DNA of 64,000 bases from Candidatus Eiseniibacteriota bacterium (GCA_030622115.1 JAUXGN010000004.1:26469-90468); one strand, 5' to 3'. Positions 1 through 9,756 are shown, numbered from the stretch's first letter. Notes: generated by a model not told the origin, from the sequence alone. Numbers and translations: made by a program.

Positions 1-60
1 AAACTGATCTACCTATGTCATCGTCGCAGCCCGTATCCAATCGCGCGGCCTCCGGGAGGC

Positions 61-1227
61 GTGATGTTGCAGAATGAAGACAGAGAGAAGCTCCAGATCG
101 CCGAGTTCCTGACTCACTCCGCGGTGGATCAAGGGGGTGGGGCGAGCGGCCATCCAAGGCTTGCCCATTTCATCAGAAAGTATATCGAGCGCTTCAAGCG
201 TCCGGAACCTGTTTTGTTCTCGCAGGCCTTCGACCGCGTGGAGCGCATTCTAGTCATTCCTGAACGCGGCGTTACGGGTGCTCTCTTCGCCGTCCCTACC
301 CTGCGAGCTATGAGACGCGGTTTTCCCAATGGGAAGATCGCAGTGCTCGTCCACGAAGAGGACAAGGATCTTCTGGACGGGAGTGTGGAAGTCGACAGGG
401 TGATAGGATACAGCCTTCCCCGTGGGATCAAGCGCTACCCCGCTCTCTTGGCTCTCGCGAAGCGCTTCAGATCTTATCGCCTCGATCTGGCGATCATTCT
501 GGACAGAGAGTTCGATCTGGAGAGGGTCTTTCTCTGCTATCTCACCGGTGCGATGGTGCGGGCGGGGCTCCAGAGCGATGAGAGTCATCCGCTTCTGAAT
601 CTCGAGGTGAGCCGGAACGTCTCTGGCAGCACTCGTGCGCAACTCGGGATCGAGATCGCACGCGTCATGGGAATAGACGTTAGTGGGTTGCGCCTGAGCT
701 GGGAGGTGCCCGAGCGAGAGATGCGGCTGGCCGAACAGCTCATTCACTTCAGGAAGCCCCGTGAAGACGAGCTGCTCATCGGATTCGATCCCGGGCCGGG
801 GCGTGGCGGGACTTCGATATCCAGTTCGCAGCAGGCGAAGCTCCTGGAACGCCTCTGTACGGATTTCCACGCGAGGGCGATTTTACTGACTGCGCCCGAG
901 CATCATGAGCTCGTGGGGCGACTGGAATCGATGCTGTCCAGGGACCCGATCGTCGTGCAGCAGCGGCGAATGCGCGATGTCGTTAGCCTGCTGAGTCAGT
1001 GCGATCTCTTCGTTGCCGGCAATACCGACCTTGTCTACTTCGCGATAGCCATGAATGTCCCGACGGTATCGCTCATGACGCCACCGGAGATGGGGGAAGA
1101 GGCATTTCCAGAGTCGGAACACCTGGCAATCGTGAAGCTGACTCCCGGAGCGAGATTCCCGATAGAGGAATTCATGGAGAGAACGCAGTCGGTTCTCTTG
1201 AAGGGCGCTCTGAAAGAGAAGGCGTAG
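61..1227 (+). CDS. Divergent GT9 (heptosyltransferase-like) protein, probably catalytically altered
   Basis: This 388-residue protein has the two-lobed layout of glycosyltransferase family 9, the ADP-heptose:LPS heptosyltransferases. After a poorly conserved leader of about 60 residues the first strand reads RILVIPERGVTGALFAVP. In active relatives this position reads like MSSVGDIVLTEP, so the catalytic aspartate is replaced by glycine. The C-terminal sugar-nucleotide motif, NDSGPMH in the three sister genes, reads NTDLVYF here. I infer a GT9 fold with a changed or lost transferase function. The start is GTG 61 or ATG 64; the frame stays open to the window edge, so the true start could lie upstream. 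It ends one base before the ABC exporter gene and heads the LPS operon. Family assignment is fairly secure, activity is not. Confidence 0.72.
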   Translation: MMLQNEDREKLQIAEFLTHSAVDQGGGASGHPRLAHFIRKYIERFKRPEPVLFSQAFDRVERILVIPERGVTGALFAVPTLRAMRRGFPNGKIAVLVHEEDKDLLDGSVEVDRVIGYSLPRGIKRYPALLALAKRFRSYRLDLAIILDREFDLERVFLCYLTGAMVRAGLQSDESHPLLNLEVSRNVSGSTRAQLGIEIARVMGIDVSGLRLSWEVPEREMRLAEQLIHFRKPREDELLIGFDPGPGRGGTSISSSQQAKLLERLCTDFHARAILLTAPEHHELVGRLESMLSRDPIVVQQRRMRDVVSLLSQCDLFVAGNTDLVYFAIAMNVPTVSLMTPPEMGEEAFPESEHLAIVKLTPGARFPIEEFMERTQSVLLKGALKEKA

Positions 1228-1228
1228 C

Positions 1229-3196
1229 ATGAGAGAGTTCCTGCGCCTGATGCGATACGTGAGACCGTACTGGCGTCGCCTTCTGGCGGCGCTAGTGTGC
1301 ATGACGGTCTTTGCCGCTCTGAGCGGCGTATCGCTCGGCATGATTCTCCCCTTTGTGAACGTGCTCTTCGAGGAGCACGCGCTCGTGAGCGCCGGCGCCG
1401 GGGATGCGGTCATCGTCGCTTCGGCCGGGACCCCAGGCGAACCTGCGGGCAGCGCAGGCGAACTGCTCGGGGCCGTAGCAAATGACATCGAGAGCGGGGA
1501 CATTGGGCTCGGCGGCGTCAAGGAAGAACTCCGTGTCCGACTGCTCGCCGTCTTTGCGAGCGACACGCCTGAGTCTGCGCTTCTCAAGATCTGTCTTGCG
1601 CTGATCATTGTCTTCCTCGTGCGCGCCATTTTTCGCTATGTCCAGACCCTCCTGATGATCACCTTGGAGCAGCGCGTCATTCGGGACTTGAGGAACGCTA
1701 TCTTCTCCCATCTTACCAGACTATCGCTCTCTTTCTTCCAGCGTGAGCAGACGGGGCAGCTGATCTCGCGCGTCACGAACGATGTTATGCTCGTGCGCGG
1801 CGCGCTGGTGGCGACATTTGCCGATATGTTTCGCGAGGCGCTCCTGGCCATGATCTACCTCGGTGTGGCCGTGTGGATAAGCTGGCGTCTCTCGATCATC
1901 ACCGTCCTCGTGCTTCCTCCGATGATGCTGCTCATCGGGAGAATCGGAATCCGGCTCAGGCGTCGGAACGTCCGCATCCAGGAGAAGATGGCCGACATCA
2001 CATCGACTCTCGAGGAATCGATCTCCGGTATCAGGGTGGTTCAGGCATTCGGTATGGAGAAGTATGAGAAGGGACGGTTCTTCTCCCATACCGCGGGGTA
2101 CCTGAGGCGGTTCGTGAGGATGGAAGCGCTTGGCGCGCTGGCCGGACCACTGACGGAGTTCCTCGGGGTCGTCGGCGTTGTTGTCATCCTCTGGTACGGT
2201 GGTCGTCAGGTGCTCCTGGCCGGGACGATCTCATCGGACTGGTTTCTCATGTTCCTCGCTGCCTCGCTTTCGACAATGCAGCCTCTGAGGAACATATCGA
2301 GGGCCAACACTCGACTCCAGACCGGCCTCGCGGCGGCCGGCAGGGTCTTCGAAACCCTCGACACCGAACCTGTCGTCCAGAGTGCTCCCGGCGCCGAGCC
2401 CATCTGCAGGGTAGACGAGGTCATTCGCTACGAAGGTGTGACCTTCAGATATGATACCGGGCCGGATGTGCTCCACAGTGTCGATCTCTCGATACGGCGC
2501 GGCGAGGTCGTGGCGATTGTTGGTCCGAGCGGGGCAGGGAAGACGACACTGTTGGATCTTCTGCCGCGTTTCTATGATCCGGCGGCCGGGCGTATCACAA
2601 TCGACGGGCGCGACATCAAGGAAGCTGAACTCGGTTCTCTTCGGCATCTCATGGGAATCGTCACGCAGGAGACGATACTCTTCAACGACACGCTTGGCGC
2701 GAACATCGCCTACGGCGTCGTGGACGCCGGCCGCAGAGAGATCGTTGCGGCGGCGGAGGCGGCGAACGCACGGGAGTTCATCGAGGCGATGCCGGACGGG
2801 TACGACACAGTGATCGGAGAGAGGGGAACACGGCTCTCCGGGGGTGAGAGACAGCGCATCGCGATTGCTCGGGCCCTGCTCAAGGATCCTCCGATCCTTA
2901 TCTTCGATGAGGCGACGTCTTCACTGGATACCGAATCCGAACGACTGGTGCAAGGAGCCATAGAACGACTGCTTGAGGGCAGAACCGTCCTGATCATCGC
3001 CCATCGCCTGTCGACCGTGAGGAACGCCGATCGGATCATTGTGATCGATGGTGGTTCCATCGCGGAGAGCGGCACCCACGTCGAGCTTATGCGACAAGAT
3101 GGGCTGTACCGGCATCTCTACGAAATGCAGTTCGGCGACGAGGATGGAGATGATCGTGGCGACGACGGGATCCGGGAGCAGCAGCCCACTTTCTGA
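1229..3196 (+). CDS. MsbA-like ABC exporter (lipid A/polysaccharide flippase type)
   Basis: This 655-residue half-transporter fuses a six-helix export membrane domain (about residues 1-370) to an ATPase domain. The ATPase carries Walker A GPSGAGKTT (about residue 432), the signature LSGGERQ (about 536) and Walker B ILIFDEATSSLD (about 557), all intact. An insert of roughly 60 residues between the first two helices is longer than in E. coli MsbA and would form an extracytoplasmic loop. It sits between GT9 glycosyltransferases, which suggests that it flips lipid A-core or another lipid-linked glycan across the inner membrane. It starts 1 bp after the upstream stop and overlaps the next gene, so it is translationally coupled. 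Other multidrug or lipid exporters of the same family cannot be excluded. Confidence 0.88.
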   Translation: MREFLRLMRYVRPYWRRLLAALVCMTVFAALSGVSLGMILPFVNVLFEEHALVSAGAGDAVIVASAGTPGEPAGSAGELLGAVANDIESGDIGLGGVKEELRVRLLAVFASDTPESALLKICLALIIVFLVRAIFRYVQTLLMITLEQRVIRDLRNAIFSHLTRLSLSFFQREQTGQLISRVTNDVMLVRGALVATFADMFREALLAMIYLGVAVWISWRLSIITVLVLPPMMLLIGRIGIRLRRRNVRIQEKMADITSTLEESISGIRVVQAFGMEKYEKGRFFSHTAGYLRRFVRMEALGALAGPLTEFLGVVGVVVILWYGGRQVLLAGTISSDWFLMFLAASLSTMQPLRNISRANTRLQTGLAAAGRVFETLDTEPVVQSAPGAEPICRVDEVIRYEGVTFRYDTGPDVLHSVDLSIRRGEVVAIVGPSGAGKTTLLDLLPRFYDPAAGRITIDGRDIKEAELGSLRHLMGIVTQETILFNDTLGANIAYGVVDAGRREIVAAAEAANAREFIEAMPDGYDTVIGERGTRLSGGERQRIAIARALLKDPPILIFDEATSSLDTESERLVQGAIERLLEGRTVLIIAHRLSTVRNADRIIVIDGGSIAESGTHVELMRQDGLYRHLYEMQFGDEDGDDRGDDGIREQQPTF

Positions 3197-4217
3197 GGAC
3201 AGCATACTGGTTGTTCGGATGAGCTCAGTCGGTGATATCGTCCTGACGGAACCGGTGATAGCGGCTCTCAGGAGCGCCTACCCTAGTGCGCGAATCGGAT
3301 TCGTTGTCAAACGGAAATACGTCGATCTCGTCGCATCCAATCCGGCAGTGGACACCGTTCATTCGCTGGAGGATAGCTCTCTCTCGGCCCTGAGGCGATT
3401 GTGCCGCGAAGTGCGAGCGGAGGACTACTCAGCCGTCGTTGACCTCCACAGAAACACCCGAAGCCTCATTCTGACCGTATGCTCGCGCGCGCCTCTGGCT
3501 ACTGCCTACAGGAAGCGGGAGTTCAAAGATTCTCTCAGAGTCCGCTTCGGACGGCGTTCATTCCGGGTGTCCAGAATGCTCGTCGAGCGGTACCTGGATG
3601 CGCTCGCTCCTCTCGGCTTGAGACCGGAATACAGGAAGCCCCTCTTTCATCTTTCGCCGGCCGACATCGAGTGGGCGGGCCGCCATCTTGACGGGCTCGG
3701 ACTTGTGCCGGGCGCCTATGCCGTCGTCGTTCCTGGAGCGCTATGGCCCACCAAGCGCTGGCCGCCGGAGCGATTCGCGGCTGTCTCAAGAACCTTGGTT
3801 GCAGAGTTCGATCTCAGAGTCCTTTTGCTTGGATCACCGTCCGAGCGGCGGCTCTGCGATGAGATCGCCGGAGACGCGGGCGCCGGCGTCCTCGTGGCGG
3901 CAGGGGAGACGGAACTGGGACAGATGGCGGCCATCATCGATTCCGCGCGGGTCTTCGTCGGAAACGACAGTGGTCCAATGCACATTGCCGCGGCACTGGG
4001 TACGCCGACCGTGGCGATCTTCGGTCCCACCGATCCGGGGCAGTTCGACTTCGAGAATCACGAAGTGGTCTACGCTGATCTCGAGTGTAGCGCCTGCTCA
4101 TTCTATGGTACGGACACGTGCAAGCTTGACCACTGGGAGTGCATGCAGAGCCTGAGTTCTGAGCTGGTTCTAGCGGCGGCGCGACGCCTTCTCAAAACCA
4201 CGGATGGTGGGTCATGA
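3144..4217 (+). CDS. Glycosyltransferase family 9 (ADP-heptose:LPS heptosyltransferase-like)
   Basis: This protein of about 357 residues is a canonical GT9 enzyme. The N-terminal motif VVRMSSVGDIVLTEP keeps the catalytic aspartate, and the C-terminal motif GNDSGPMHIAAALGTP (about residue 272) binds the sugar nucleotide. It would add a heptose or related sugar to the inner core on the cytoplasmic face. I chose ATG 3144 because GT9 homology begins shortly after it; ATG 3150 is equally possible, and a longer frame from 3048 would add only sequence embedded in the ABC gene. The start overlaps the exporter gene by about 50 bp and the stop overlaps the next start (ATGA). Four cysteines near the C-terminus (CSACSFYGTDTC...C) are typical of this subfamily. 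Confidence 0.87.
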   Translation: MEMIVATTGSGSSSPLSEDSILVVRMSSVGDIVLTEPVIAALRSAYPSARIGFVVKRKYVDLVASNPAVDTVHSLEDSSLSALRRLCREVRAEDYSAVVDLHRNTRSLILTVCSRAPLATAYRKREFKDSLRVRFGRRSFRVSRMLVERYLDALAPLGLRPEYRKPLFHLSPADIEWAGRHLDGLGLVPGAYAVVVPGALWPTKRWPPERFAAVSRTLVAEFDLRVLLLGSPSERRLCDEIAGDAGAGVLVAAGETELGQMAAIIDSARVFVGNDSGPMHIAAALGTPTVAIFGPTDPGQFDFENHEVVYADLECSACSFYGTDTCKLDHWECMQSLSSELVLAAARRLLKTTDGGS

Positions 4218-5248
4218 GGTACCTTGTCATTCAGACGGCCTTCCTCGGGGACGCGATCCTGACCCTTCCGCTTCTCACTGCTCTCAGACGAAGCGATGAT
4301 TCGAATTGGATCGAGGTAGTAGCATCGCCCCCGGGAGCTGGCTTCCTCAGGGAGCAGGGGGTTGCCGACTCGATCATGGAATACGACAAACGGGGCACTG
4401 ATCGCGGGCTCCGCGCGTACGGGCGACTCATCAGGAGAATCAGAGAGCACCGGATCGATATCGCGCTCATACCGCACCGTTCGTTCAGGAGCGCGCTTCT
4501 TCCGATGCTGGCCGGTGTGCCGGTTCGCGTAGGATTCGATGAGAGTGGCGGGCGGTGCTTCCTGACCGAAGTCGTCGAGTACGGTTCCCGGGATCATGAG
4601 GTCGAGCGCGTCTTCGCACTTGCCGAAGCGGTCGGTCTTGCCACTTGCGGCCGACGTGTGCCTTTTGACATTCAGGTTCCGGCCGGAGCAGCCGACGCGG
4701 TCAGTGCCGTGCTTTCTGAACGAGGCATCGAGAAAGGGCGCGCACTCGTGGCAATCAGTCCCGGAAGCAGGTGGCCCACGAAGCGCTGGTTGCCCAGCCG
4801 CTTCGCCGCCGTTGCACGGGCGTTGTCTGATGAGCGCGGGATGACGGTCGTGGTCGTCGGATCGGATGCCGACAGAGAGGTCGGCGCGGCGGTCTCGGCT
4901 TCCGCGGGTTTGGGCGTGGTTGATCTTACCGGCAGGCTCGGGTTGGGTGAGTGGGTGGCTCTGCTGGACAGGGCCGAGCTCCTGATCTCGAATGACTCGG
5001 CCGCCGTTCATGTGGCGGCCGGCGTAGGCACCCCGGTTGTTGCGATCTTTGGGCCGACCGTCGAAGGTCAGGGTTTCGCACCCTATATCGATCGTGCCGT
5101 GATCCTGGGTGTGGATCTTTCGTGTCGTCCGTGCGGCCGGCACGGTGGTGACCGATGTCGTCTGGGCACGCTCGCCTGCATGACGGGGGTCAGTGAATCC
5201 GATGTCCTCGGGGCCGCCCGTCGGCTCCTGGAGGGACCGGGACAGTGA
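4214..5248 (+). CDS. Glycosyltransferase family 9 (heptosyltransferase II-like)
   Basis: This 344-residue GT9 protein opens with MRYLVIQTAFLGDAILTLP, keeping the catalytic aspartate. It has PGSRWPTKRW in the middle and NDSAAVHVAAGVGTP (about residue 259) at the nucleotide-sugar site. It resembles the WaaF branch and would transfer heptose to LPS core. Like its neighbour it has a cysteine cluster near the C-terminus (CRPCGRHGGDRC). It overlaps the genes on both sides by 4 bp, so it is one cistron of the same mRNA. The exact acceptor cannot be read from sequence. Confidence 0.87.
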   Translation: MRYLVIQTAFLGDAILTLPLLTALRRSDDSNWIEVVASPPGAGFLREQGVADSIMEYDKRGTDRGLRAYGRLIRRIREHRIDIALIPHRSFRSALLPMLAGVPVRVGFDESGGRCFLTEVVEYGSRDHEVERVFALAEAVGLATCGRRVPFDIQVPAGAADAVSAVLSERGIEKGRALVAISPGSRWPTKRWLPSRFAAVARALSDERGMTVVVVGSDADREVGAAVSASAGLGVVDLTGRLGLGEWVALLDRAELLISNDSAAVHVAAGVGTPVVAIFGPTVEGQGFAPYIDRAVILGVDLSCRPCGRHGGDRCRLGTLACMTGVSESDVLGAARRLLEGPGQ

Positions 5249-6372
5249 TGGACGTACTCCTGATCACAGATTCAATGATATGGACGGCGGAAACGGAGTA
5301 CGCCCTCTCAGTGGCGTCGGCCGAGTCGTCAACTGGTCTCTCAGTGACGATCGCGGCGCCTTCGGGGAGCGCGATTGCATCGCGCGCCGGCGGGTGCATT
5401 CGTCTCAAGGAACTGCCGGGAATCGAGCCCGCGCGGTCGGCAGCGGATTTCACCACCTGTGTCAGGTGGTTGGCGTCCTTGGTACGCACGGAGCGACCTC
5501 GAATCGTGCATTCCTCTCGCGCGACAGCTCATCTCATGGCGACTCTGGCGTGCGGTCGATGTGTTCCCGTCGTTCATCTCAGAGGAGGTGCGACGCCGCC
5601 CTCGCGACACCTACTGAATCGATATCTCTACTGTTCCATGACGTCTGCCGTTATTGCATCATCGAGACGAGTGGAAGGCTGGGTGGTCGACGGACTCGGC
5701 ATGGATGCGAGTCGCGTCTTCCGCATCTACGCTCCCATTGACACGGAGCGATACGCCGCATCAATGCCGGACACTGAACTCAGACGGGAGCTTGGACTTG
5801 GTCCGGGGTCTCAATTGATCGTCAATGTGGCGCGGCTCGCGCCTGTCAAGGGACATGACGTCCTTCTGGATGCGATGCGAATCGTTACCGGACGCGTTCC
5901 GGAAGCCGTGCTCGTGTTGGTCGGAGAACCGTGGTCGGGGCAGCCTGAAGGACTCATGCGACGCGCCGAGCGACTCGGGATCGCCTCCAAGGTGCGTTTT
6001 GCGGGGCGTCGAGAAGACGTCCCGCGGTTCCTGGCTTCGGCGGACCTGTGTGTGTCGTCCTCCATTGCAAGTGAGGAGAACTCGCGCGCCGTGAGCGAGT
6101 ACATGGCTGCTGGACGTCCCGTGGTGGGGACCGGTGTGGGCGTCATCCCTGAACTCATCGTCGACGGAGAGACGGGCCTTATCGTGCGGCCGGGTGACGG
6201 GGAAGAACTGGCTGATTGCATCGTGGCTCTTCTTACCGACATGGAGCGGGCGACGCGCATGGGGGCAGCGGGGCGAGATCGGGCTCTGAACCTCGTTTCC
6301 AGACAAGCGTTTTCATCCTCGCTCGGGAGCGTGCTCGAGCACGTGGGAATCGGCGCAGGAGTTGTCACTTGA
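5245..6372 (+). CDS. Glycosyltransferase family 4
   Basis: This 375-residue protein has a GT-B fold with a clear C-terminal GT4 domain: NVARLAPVKGHDVLLDAM starts the second lobe at about residue 194, followed by VRFAGRREDVPRFLASAD and the acidic motif EENSRAVSEYMAAGRPVV with GVIPELI. It is a retaining transferase that uses a nucleotide sugar and probably extends the LPS core or O-chain. GTG 5245 overlaps the previous stop; ATG 5248 is an alternative. The donor and linkage cannot be predicted. Confidence 0.86.
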   Translation: MMDVLLITDSMIWTAETEYALSVASAESSTGLSVTIAAPSGSAIASRAGGCIRLKELPGIEPARSAADFTTCVRWLASLVRTERPRIVHSSRATAHLMATLACGRCVPVVHLRGGATPPSRHLLNRYLYCSMTSAVIASSRRVEGWVVDGLGMDASRVFRIYAPIDTERYAASMPDTELRRELGLGPGSQLIVNVARLAPVKGHDVLLDAMRIVTGRVPEAVLVLVGEPWSGQPEGLMRRAERLGIASKVRFAGRREDVPRFLASADLCVSSSIASEENSRAVSEYMAAGRPVVGTGVGVIPELIVDGETGLIVRPGDGEELADCIVALLTDMERATRMGAAGRDRALNLVSRQAFSSSLGSVLEHVGIGAGVVT

Positions 6373-7472
6373 GAGTACTCTTCATCAACTCGATGAGGGC
6401 GTTTGGTGGTGGCGAGCAGTGGCTGCTGGAAGTGGCTGACGGACTCGTTGCGAGGGGGCACGAAGCGAGTATTGCGGCGCGGCGCGGAAGCGCGCTTTCG
6501 ACGCTTGGTCGCAAGCACGGCCATCCGGTATTTGAGTTTCCAATGCGCGGGGATGCCGACCTGGAGTCGATCGTCGGGATCACAACGTTGATGAAGCGTG
6601 GAGGTTTCGATGTGGTCAGCGTCAACGTGCAACGGGCGGTGAGACTGGGCGCGGTAGCGGCGTACTTCGCCGGGATAAGGGCTGTCGTTGAGCGTCGCGG
6701 ACTCTTGTTCCGGCTCAAGAACACAGGGCGCAATCGCTTCATCTACAAGCGGCTTGTCAGCCGTGTAGTCGTCAACTGCGAGGCGATCAAGGACGATCTC
6801 GCGTCGTCCGGCGTTGTGGCCGGTCGGCAGATGATTGTGATCCCCAATGGGATAGATCCTTCGCGCATCATGAGTGCTGGAGACGGCAAGTTGAGAAGCG
6901 AGCTCGGCATAGGCGAGGGGACCCGCGTTGTGGTCATCATCGGGCGCCTCGTGCCCGACAAGGGACACGGCGTTGCGCTCGATGCGTTCTCGCGCATACT
7001 CGCCGGAAGCCCGGACTGCTGTCTTCTGGTCGTTGGGGCCGGCGGACTGCGGGATGAACTGGAGCGGCGAGCAAGGCCACTTGGGACGGCCGTGCATTTC
7101 CTCGGACACCGGGACGATATCTCCGCGATTCTGGATGCAGCCGACGTAACGATGGTCACGAGTTTTCGCGAGGGGATGCCGCACGTGATCCTCGAAAGCA
7201 TGGTGGCAGGCACTCCCGTGGTGGCCACACGGACGGCAGGGATACCTGAACTGATAGAGGACGAACTGAGCGGTCTCCTGGTTCAGATGCATGATCCCCA
7301 CGGGACGGCGCAGGCAGTGCTCCGGATCCTGAACGATAGCGGACTGGCGCAGCGTCTCGCAGCGAATGCAGGGAGGCGCGTGCGCTCGGAGTTCTCGCTT
7401 GATCTCATGATCGACCGCGTTGAGGCGTGTTTCGGGGAGGAGGCTTCGGCTGCGATGAGGGTGGAGCGATGA
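6369..7472 (+). CDS. Glycosyltransferase family 4
   Basis: The product is about 367 residues if it starts at TTG 6369, which overlaps the upstream TGA; homology (RVLFINSMRAFGGGEQW) begins immediately there. The N-lobe loop FGGGEQW and the C-lobe IIGRLVPDKGHGVAL and REGMPHVILESMVAGTP are standard GT4 motifs, the last being the EX7E site. The longer open frame upstream lies inside the preceding gene and is not needed. It belongs to the LPS operon with 4-bp overlaps on both sides. The substrate is unknown. Confidence 0.86.
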   Translation: MRVLFINSMRAFGGGEQWLLEVADGLVARGHEASIAARRGSALSTLGRKHGHPVFEFPMRGDADLESIVGITTLMKRGGFDVVSVNVQRAVRLGAVAAYFAGIRAVVERRGLLFRLKNTGRNRFIYKRLVSRVVVNCEAIKDDLASSGVVAGRQMIVIPNGIDPSRIMSAGDGKLRSELGIGEGTRVVVIIGRLVPDKGHGVALDAFSRILAGSPDCCLLVVGAGGLRDELERRARPLGTAVHFLGHRDDISAILDAADVTMVTSFREGMPHVILESMVAGTPVVATRTAGIPELIEDELSGLLVQMHDPHGTAQAVLRILNDSGLAQRLAANAGRRVRSEFSLDLMIDRVEACFGEEASAAMRVER

Positions 7473-8593
7473 GAGAGAGAGAATTCCATCCCGAGAGCGT
7501 GCGTTCCATACTGGTGATAAGGCTCTACTTCCTCGGTGACGTCTTGCTCTCGACACCGGTAATAGAAGCTCTGAAGGACAGGTTTCCCGACGCCAGGCTG
7601 TCGGTGCTCATCAAGAAGCGAGCACTAGGCATACTGGAGGGTAACCCGTCCGTCGATGAGACGATCATATACGATGAGCCGGAGCGATATCACAATCCGG
7701 TGTGGCAGCTGAAGCTCGCATCGCGGCTGAGGCGGGCGCGGTACGATCTGGCCGTTGATCTCACGGGTGATCTCAGAAGCTCACTGCTGCTTCTCGCCGC
7801 CGAACCAGGGTTCAGAACGGGAGTCAATCATGCCGGCTTCGGGCGCCTCCTTGACAGGAGGATCCCGTACAGGTCGACGGGCCCCGTCGTCGATCACCTT
7901 CTCAGCGCTCTTCTTCCACTCGGCATCGACGTGGGTGAGCGAGCGCCTTCGCTCTATCTGACAGAGGAGGAGAGCACCCGGGCGCGCGACCTGCTCGAGT
8001 CGCACGGGATCGCAGCCGGCGAGAGGTTCGTGATGCTCTCACCGGGAGCCGGGAGCCGGCTCAAGCGATGGGGGCCGGAACGGTTCGGTAGCCTGGCGGA
8101 GCGGATCAAGAGGGAGCTTGGACTCAGTTCCATCGTAACCGGTGCACCTGGTGACAGAAGCCTTGCGGACGCCGTCGTAGCTTCTTCCGGCGGCACCGCT
8201 GTCAGCCTTGCGGGCGCGACGGATATCCGTCTCCTGGCTGCGGTTGCAGCTGAGGCCGAGATTTTCGTCGGCAACGATAGTGGTCCGATGCATATCACTG
8301 CTTCTCAAGGAACACCGATCGTGGGTCTCTTCGGAGCTAGCACGCCGGAACGCTTCGCTCCTCGAGGTGCGCCGTCGCGGGTCATCTGGCATCGGTTCGA
8401 TTGCAGTCCCTGTGATCAGCGTCACTGTGAGAGACCACATCAATCGTGCATGGATGCAATAGGAGTGGGGGAGGTGCTGGGCGCCGTCACGGAATTGTTG
8501 AGCGAAGTGGGCGCCACCGGAGGGGCGGAGTGTGTGGCGGGACGCACAAGCGTCGACGAGCCTTTGGACAACGCCGGGGAGCAACAGATTTGA
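7469..8593 (+). CDS. Glycosyltransferase family 9 (heptosyltransferase-like)
   Basis: This protein of 374 residues starts at ATG 7469, overlapping the previous stop. N-terminal VIRLYFLGDVLLSTP retains the catalytic aspartate, SPGAGSRLKRWGPERF follows in the interlobe region, and GNDSGPMHITASQGTP (about residue 267) forms the sugar-nucleotide pocket. It is the fourth GT9 homologue of the operon and the third with intact catalytic motifs, so the core region may hold several heptose-type residues. The C-terminal 30 residues are low-complexity and dispensable-looking. Confidence 0.87.
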   Translation: MREREFHPESVRSILVIRLYFLGDVLLSTPVIEALKDRFPDARLSVLIKKRALGILEGNPSVDETIIYDEPERYHNPVWQLKLASRLRRARYDLAVDLTGDLRSSLLLLAAEPGFRTGVNHAGFGRLLDRRIPYRSTGPVVDHLLSALLPLGIDVGERAPSLYLTEEESTRARDLLESHGIAAGERFVMLSPGAGSRLKRWGPERFGSLAERIKRELGLSSIVTGAPGDRSLADAVVASSGGTAVSLAGATDIRLLAAVAAEAEIFVGNDSGPMHITASQGTPIVGLFGASTPERFAPRGAPSRVIWHRFDCSPCDQRHCERPHQSCMDAIGVGEVLGAVTELLSEVGATGGAECVAGRTSVDEPLDNAGEQQI

Positions 8594-9756
8594 GCACTCC
8601 CGACATCATCTGTCTTTCGACAAACCACTGGACCGGGCTTCCGACAAGCAAGCAACATCTCATGTCGGTGCTGGCCAGGAGTGGACGCGTTCTCTACGTC
8701 GAGCCTCCGTTGGACGTCTTTTCTCTTCTTGGCCGGCGGCGCCAGTGGGGCAAGCTGGCCGGAATGAGAGAGGTAGAGGAGCGGCTCTGGGTCCTGTCTC
8801 CCGTGGTCGTCGTCGATAGCTCACTACCGAGGAAGAGGGTTGTCTTTCACCGGAGATTCCTGTCGAAGGTGGCGAGAGCGGCACGCGGTCTCGGGTTCGA
8901 GAATCCCGTCGTCTGGTGCTTCTCACCGGAACACATCGTCTATGCGGGAGGTCTCGGGGAGTCCGTCCTAATTTACCACGCCGCAGATGAACCGGCAGGT
9001 CTCAGCCGTGACCCGGATACGACACGGATGCTCGAACGGGAGCTGATGGAGCGCTCGGACATCGTCTTTGTGGCCTCACAGTCGCTTTATGAGGCACGTA
9101 GCGAATTCGGCAATGTCCATAGACTGCAGAACGCAGCCGACGGGATGCACTATGGACGCGTGCTGGCGGGGGATGCGTCTGCATCGGCCGACGCTCTTCT
9201 GCGGGCTCTTCGGGAGCCGAGGTGCAGACCACCCGAACTCGCGGGTCTTGAAGGTCCCGTGATTCTGTACGGTGGAGCCGCCTATGGCTGGTTTGATTTC
9301 GAGCTCCTCGCAGATCTGGCGAGGATGCGGCCCGACTGGAACCTGGTCATGGTCGGTCCCTCTGAGCGTCCCGGTCCCCCACCGGGCGTGTTGAGTGTGG
9401 GACGGAAGCGCTACGATGAGTTCCCGTGGTATGTTGCGGCCGCGGACGTCACCATCCTTCCCTTGAAGATCGGCTCGCACACGAGGAATTGCGATCCGAT
9501 CATCCTCTTCGAGTATCTGCTTTGCGGGAAACCCGTCGTTGCAACACCGTTTCCGGCAGCGGCTGAGCATGAGGATCTTGTCACAAGGGCGAGTGGCGCC
9601 GGCGGTTTCGAGAAGGCCATCTCCTCAGCGCTGAATGAGGACAGGTCCGCGGAGATGGTTAGAAGAAGGGTGGAATACGCGCTCGACAATACGTGGGAGA
9701 AGCGGGCTGAAGCAGCGCTCGGATTCATCGAGAAGGCCAGGGAGAGAACGCGATGA
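8590..9756 (+). CDS. Glycosyltransferase, TuaH-like GT-B protein
   Basis: The product is 388 residues from TTG 8590, which overlaps the previous TGA; the N-terminal strand DIICLSTNHWTGLPTSKQHL with GRVLYVEPP resembles teichuronic-acid and polysaccharide glycosyltransferases of the TuaH type. The second lobe includes GPVILYGGAAYGWFDFELL and DVTILPLKIGSHTRNCDP followed by FEYLLCGKPVVATP. It is coupled to the O-antigen ligase gene by a 4-bp overlap. Family placement is by pattern only; the donor is unknown. Confidence 0.75.
   Translation: MSTPDIICLSTNHWTGLPTSKQHLMSVLARSGRVLYVEPPLDVFSLLGRRRQWGKLAGMREVEERLWVLSPVVVVDSSLPRKRVVFHRRFLSKVARAARGLGFENPVVWCFSPEHIVYAGGLGESVLIYHAADEPAGLSRDPDTTRMLERELMERSDIVFVASQSLYEARSEFGNVHRLQNAADGMHYGRVLAGDASASADALLRALREPRCRPPELAGLEGPVILYGGAAYGWFDFELLADLARMRPDWNLVMVGPSERPGPPPGVLSVGRKRYDEFPWYVAAADVTILPLKIGSHTRNCDPIILFEYLLCGKPVVATPFPAAAEHEDLVTRASGAGGFEKAISSALNEDRSAEMVRRRVEYALDNTWEKRAEAALGFIEKARERTR

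Noticed and set aside
1-60. The first 60 bases are open in the frame of the first gene and start with codons resembling glycosyltransferase N-termini (KLIYLCHR).
   Set aside because: Only 20 codons are visible and no start or homologous continuation can be shown; another frame ends with a stop at 77 and could equally be the end of an upstream gene.
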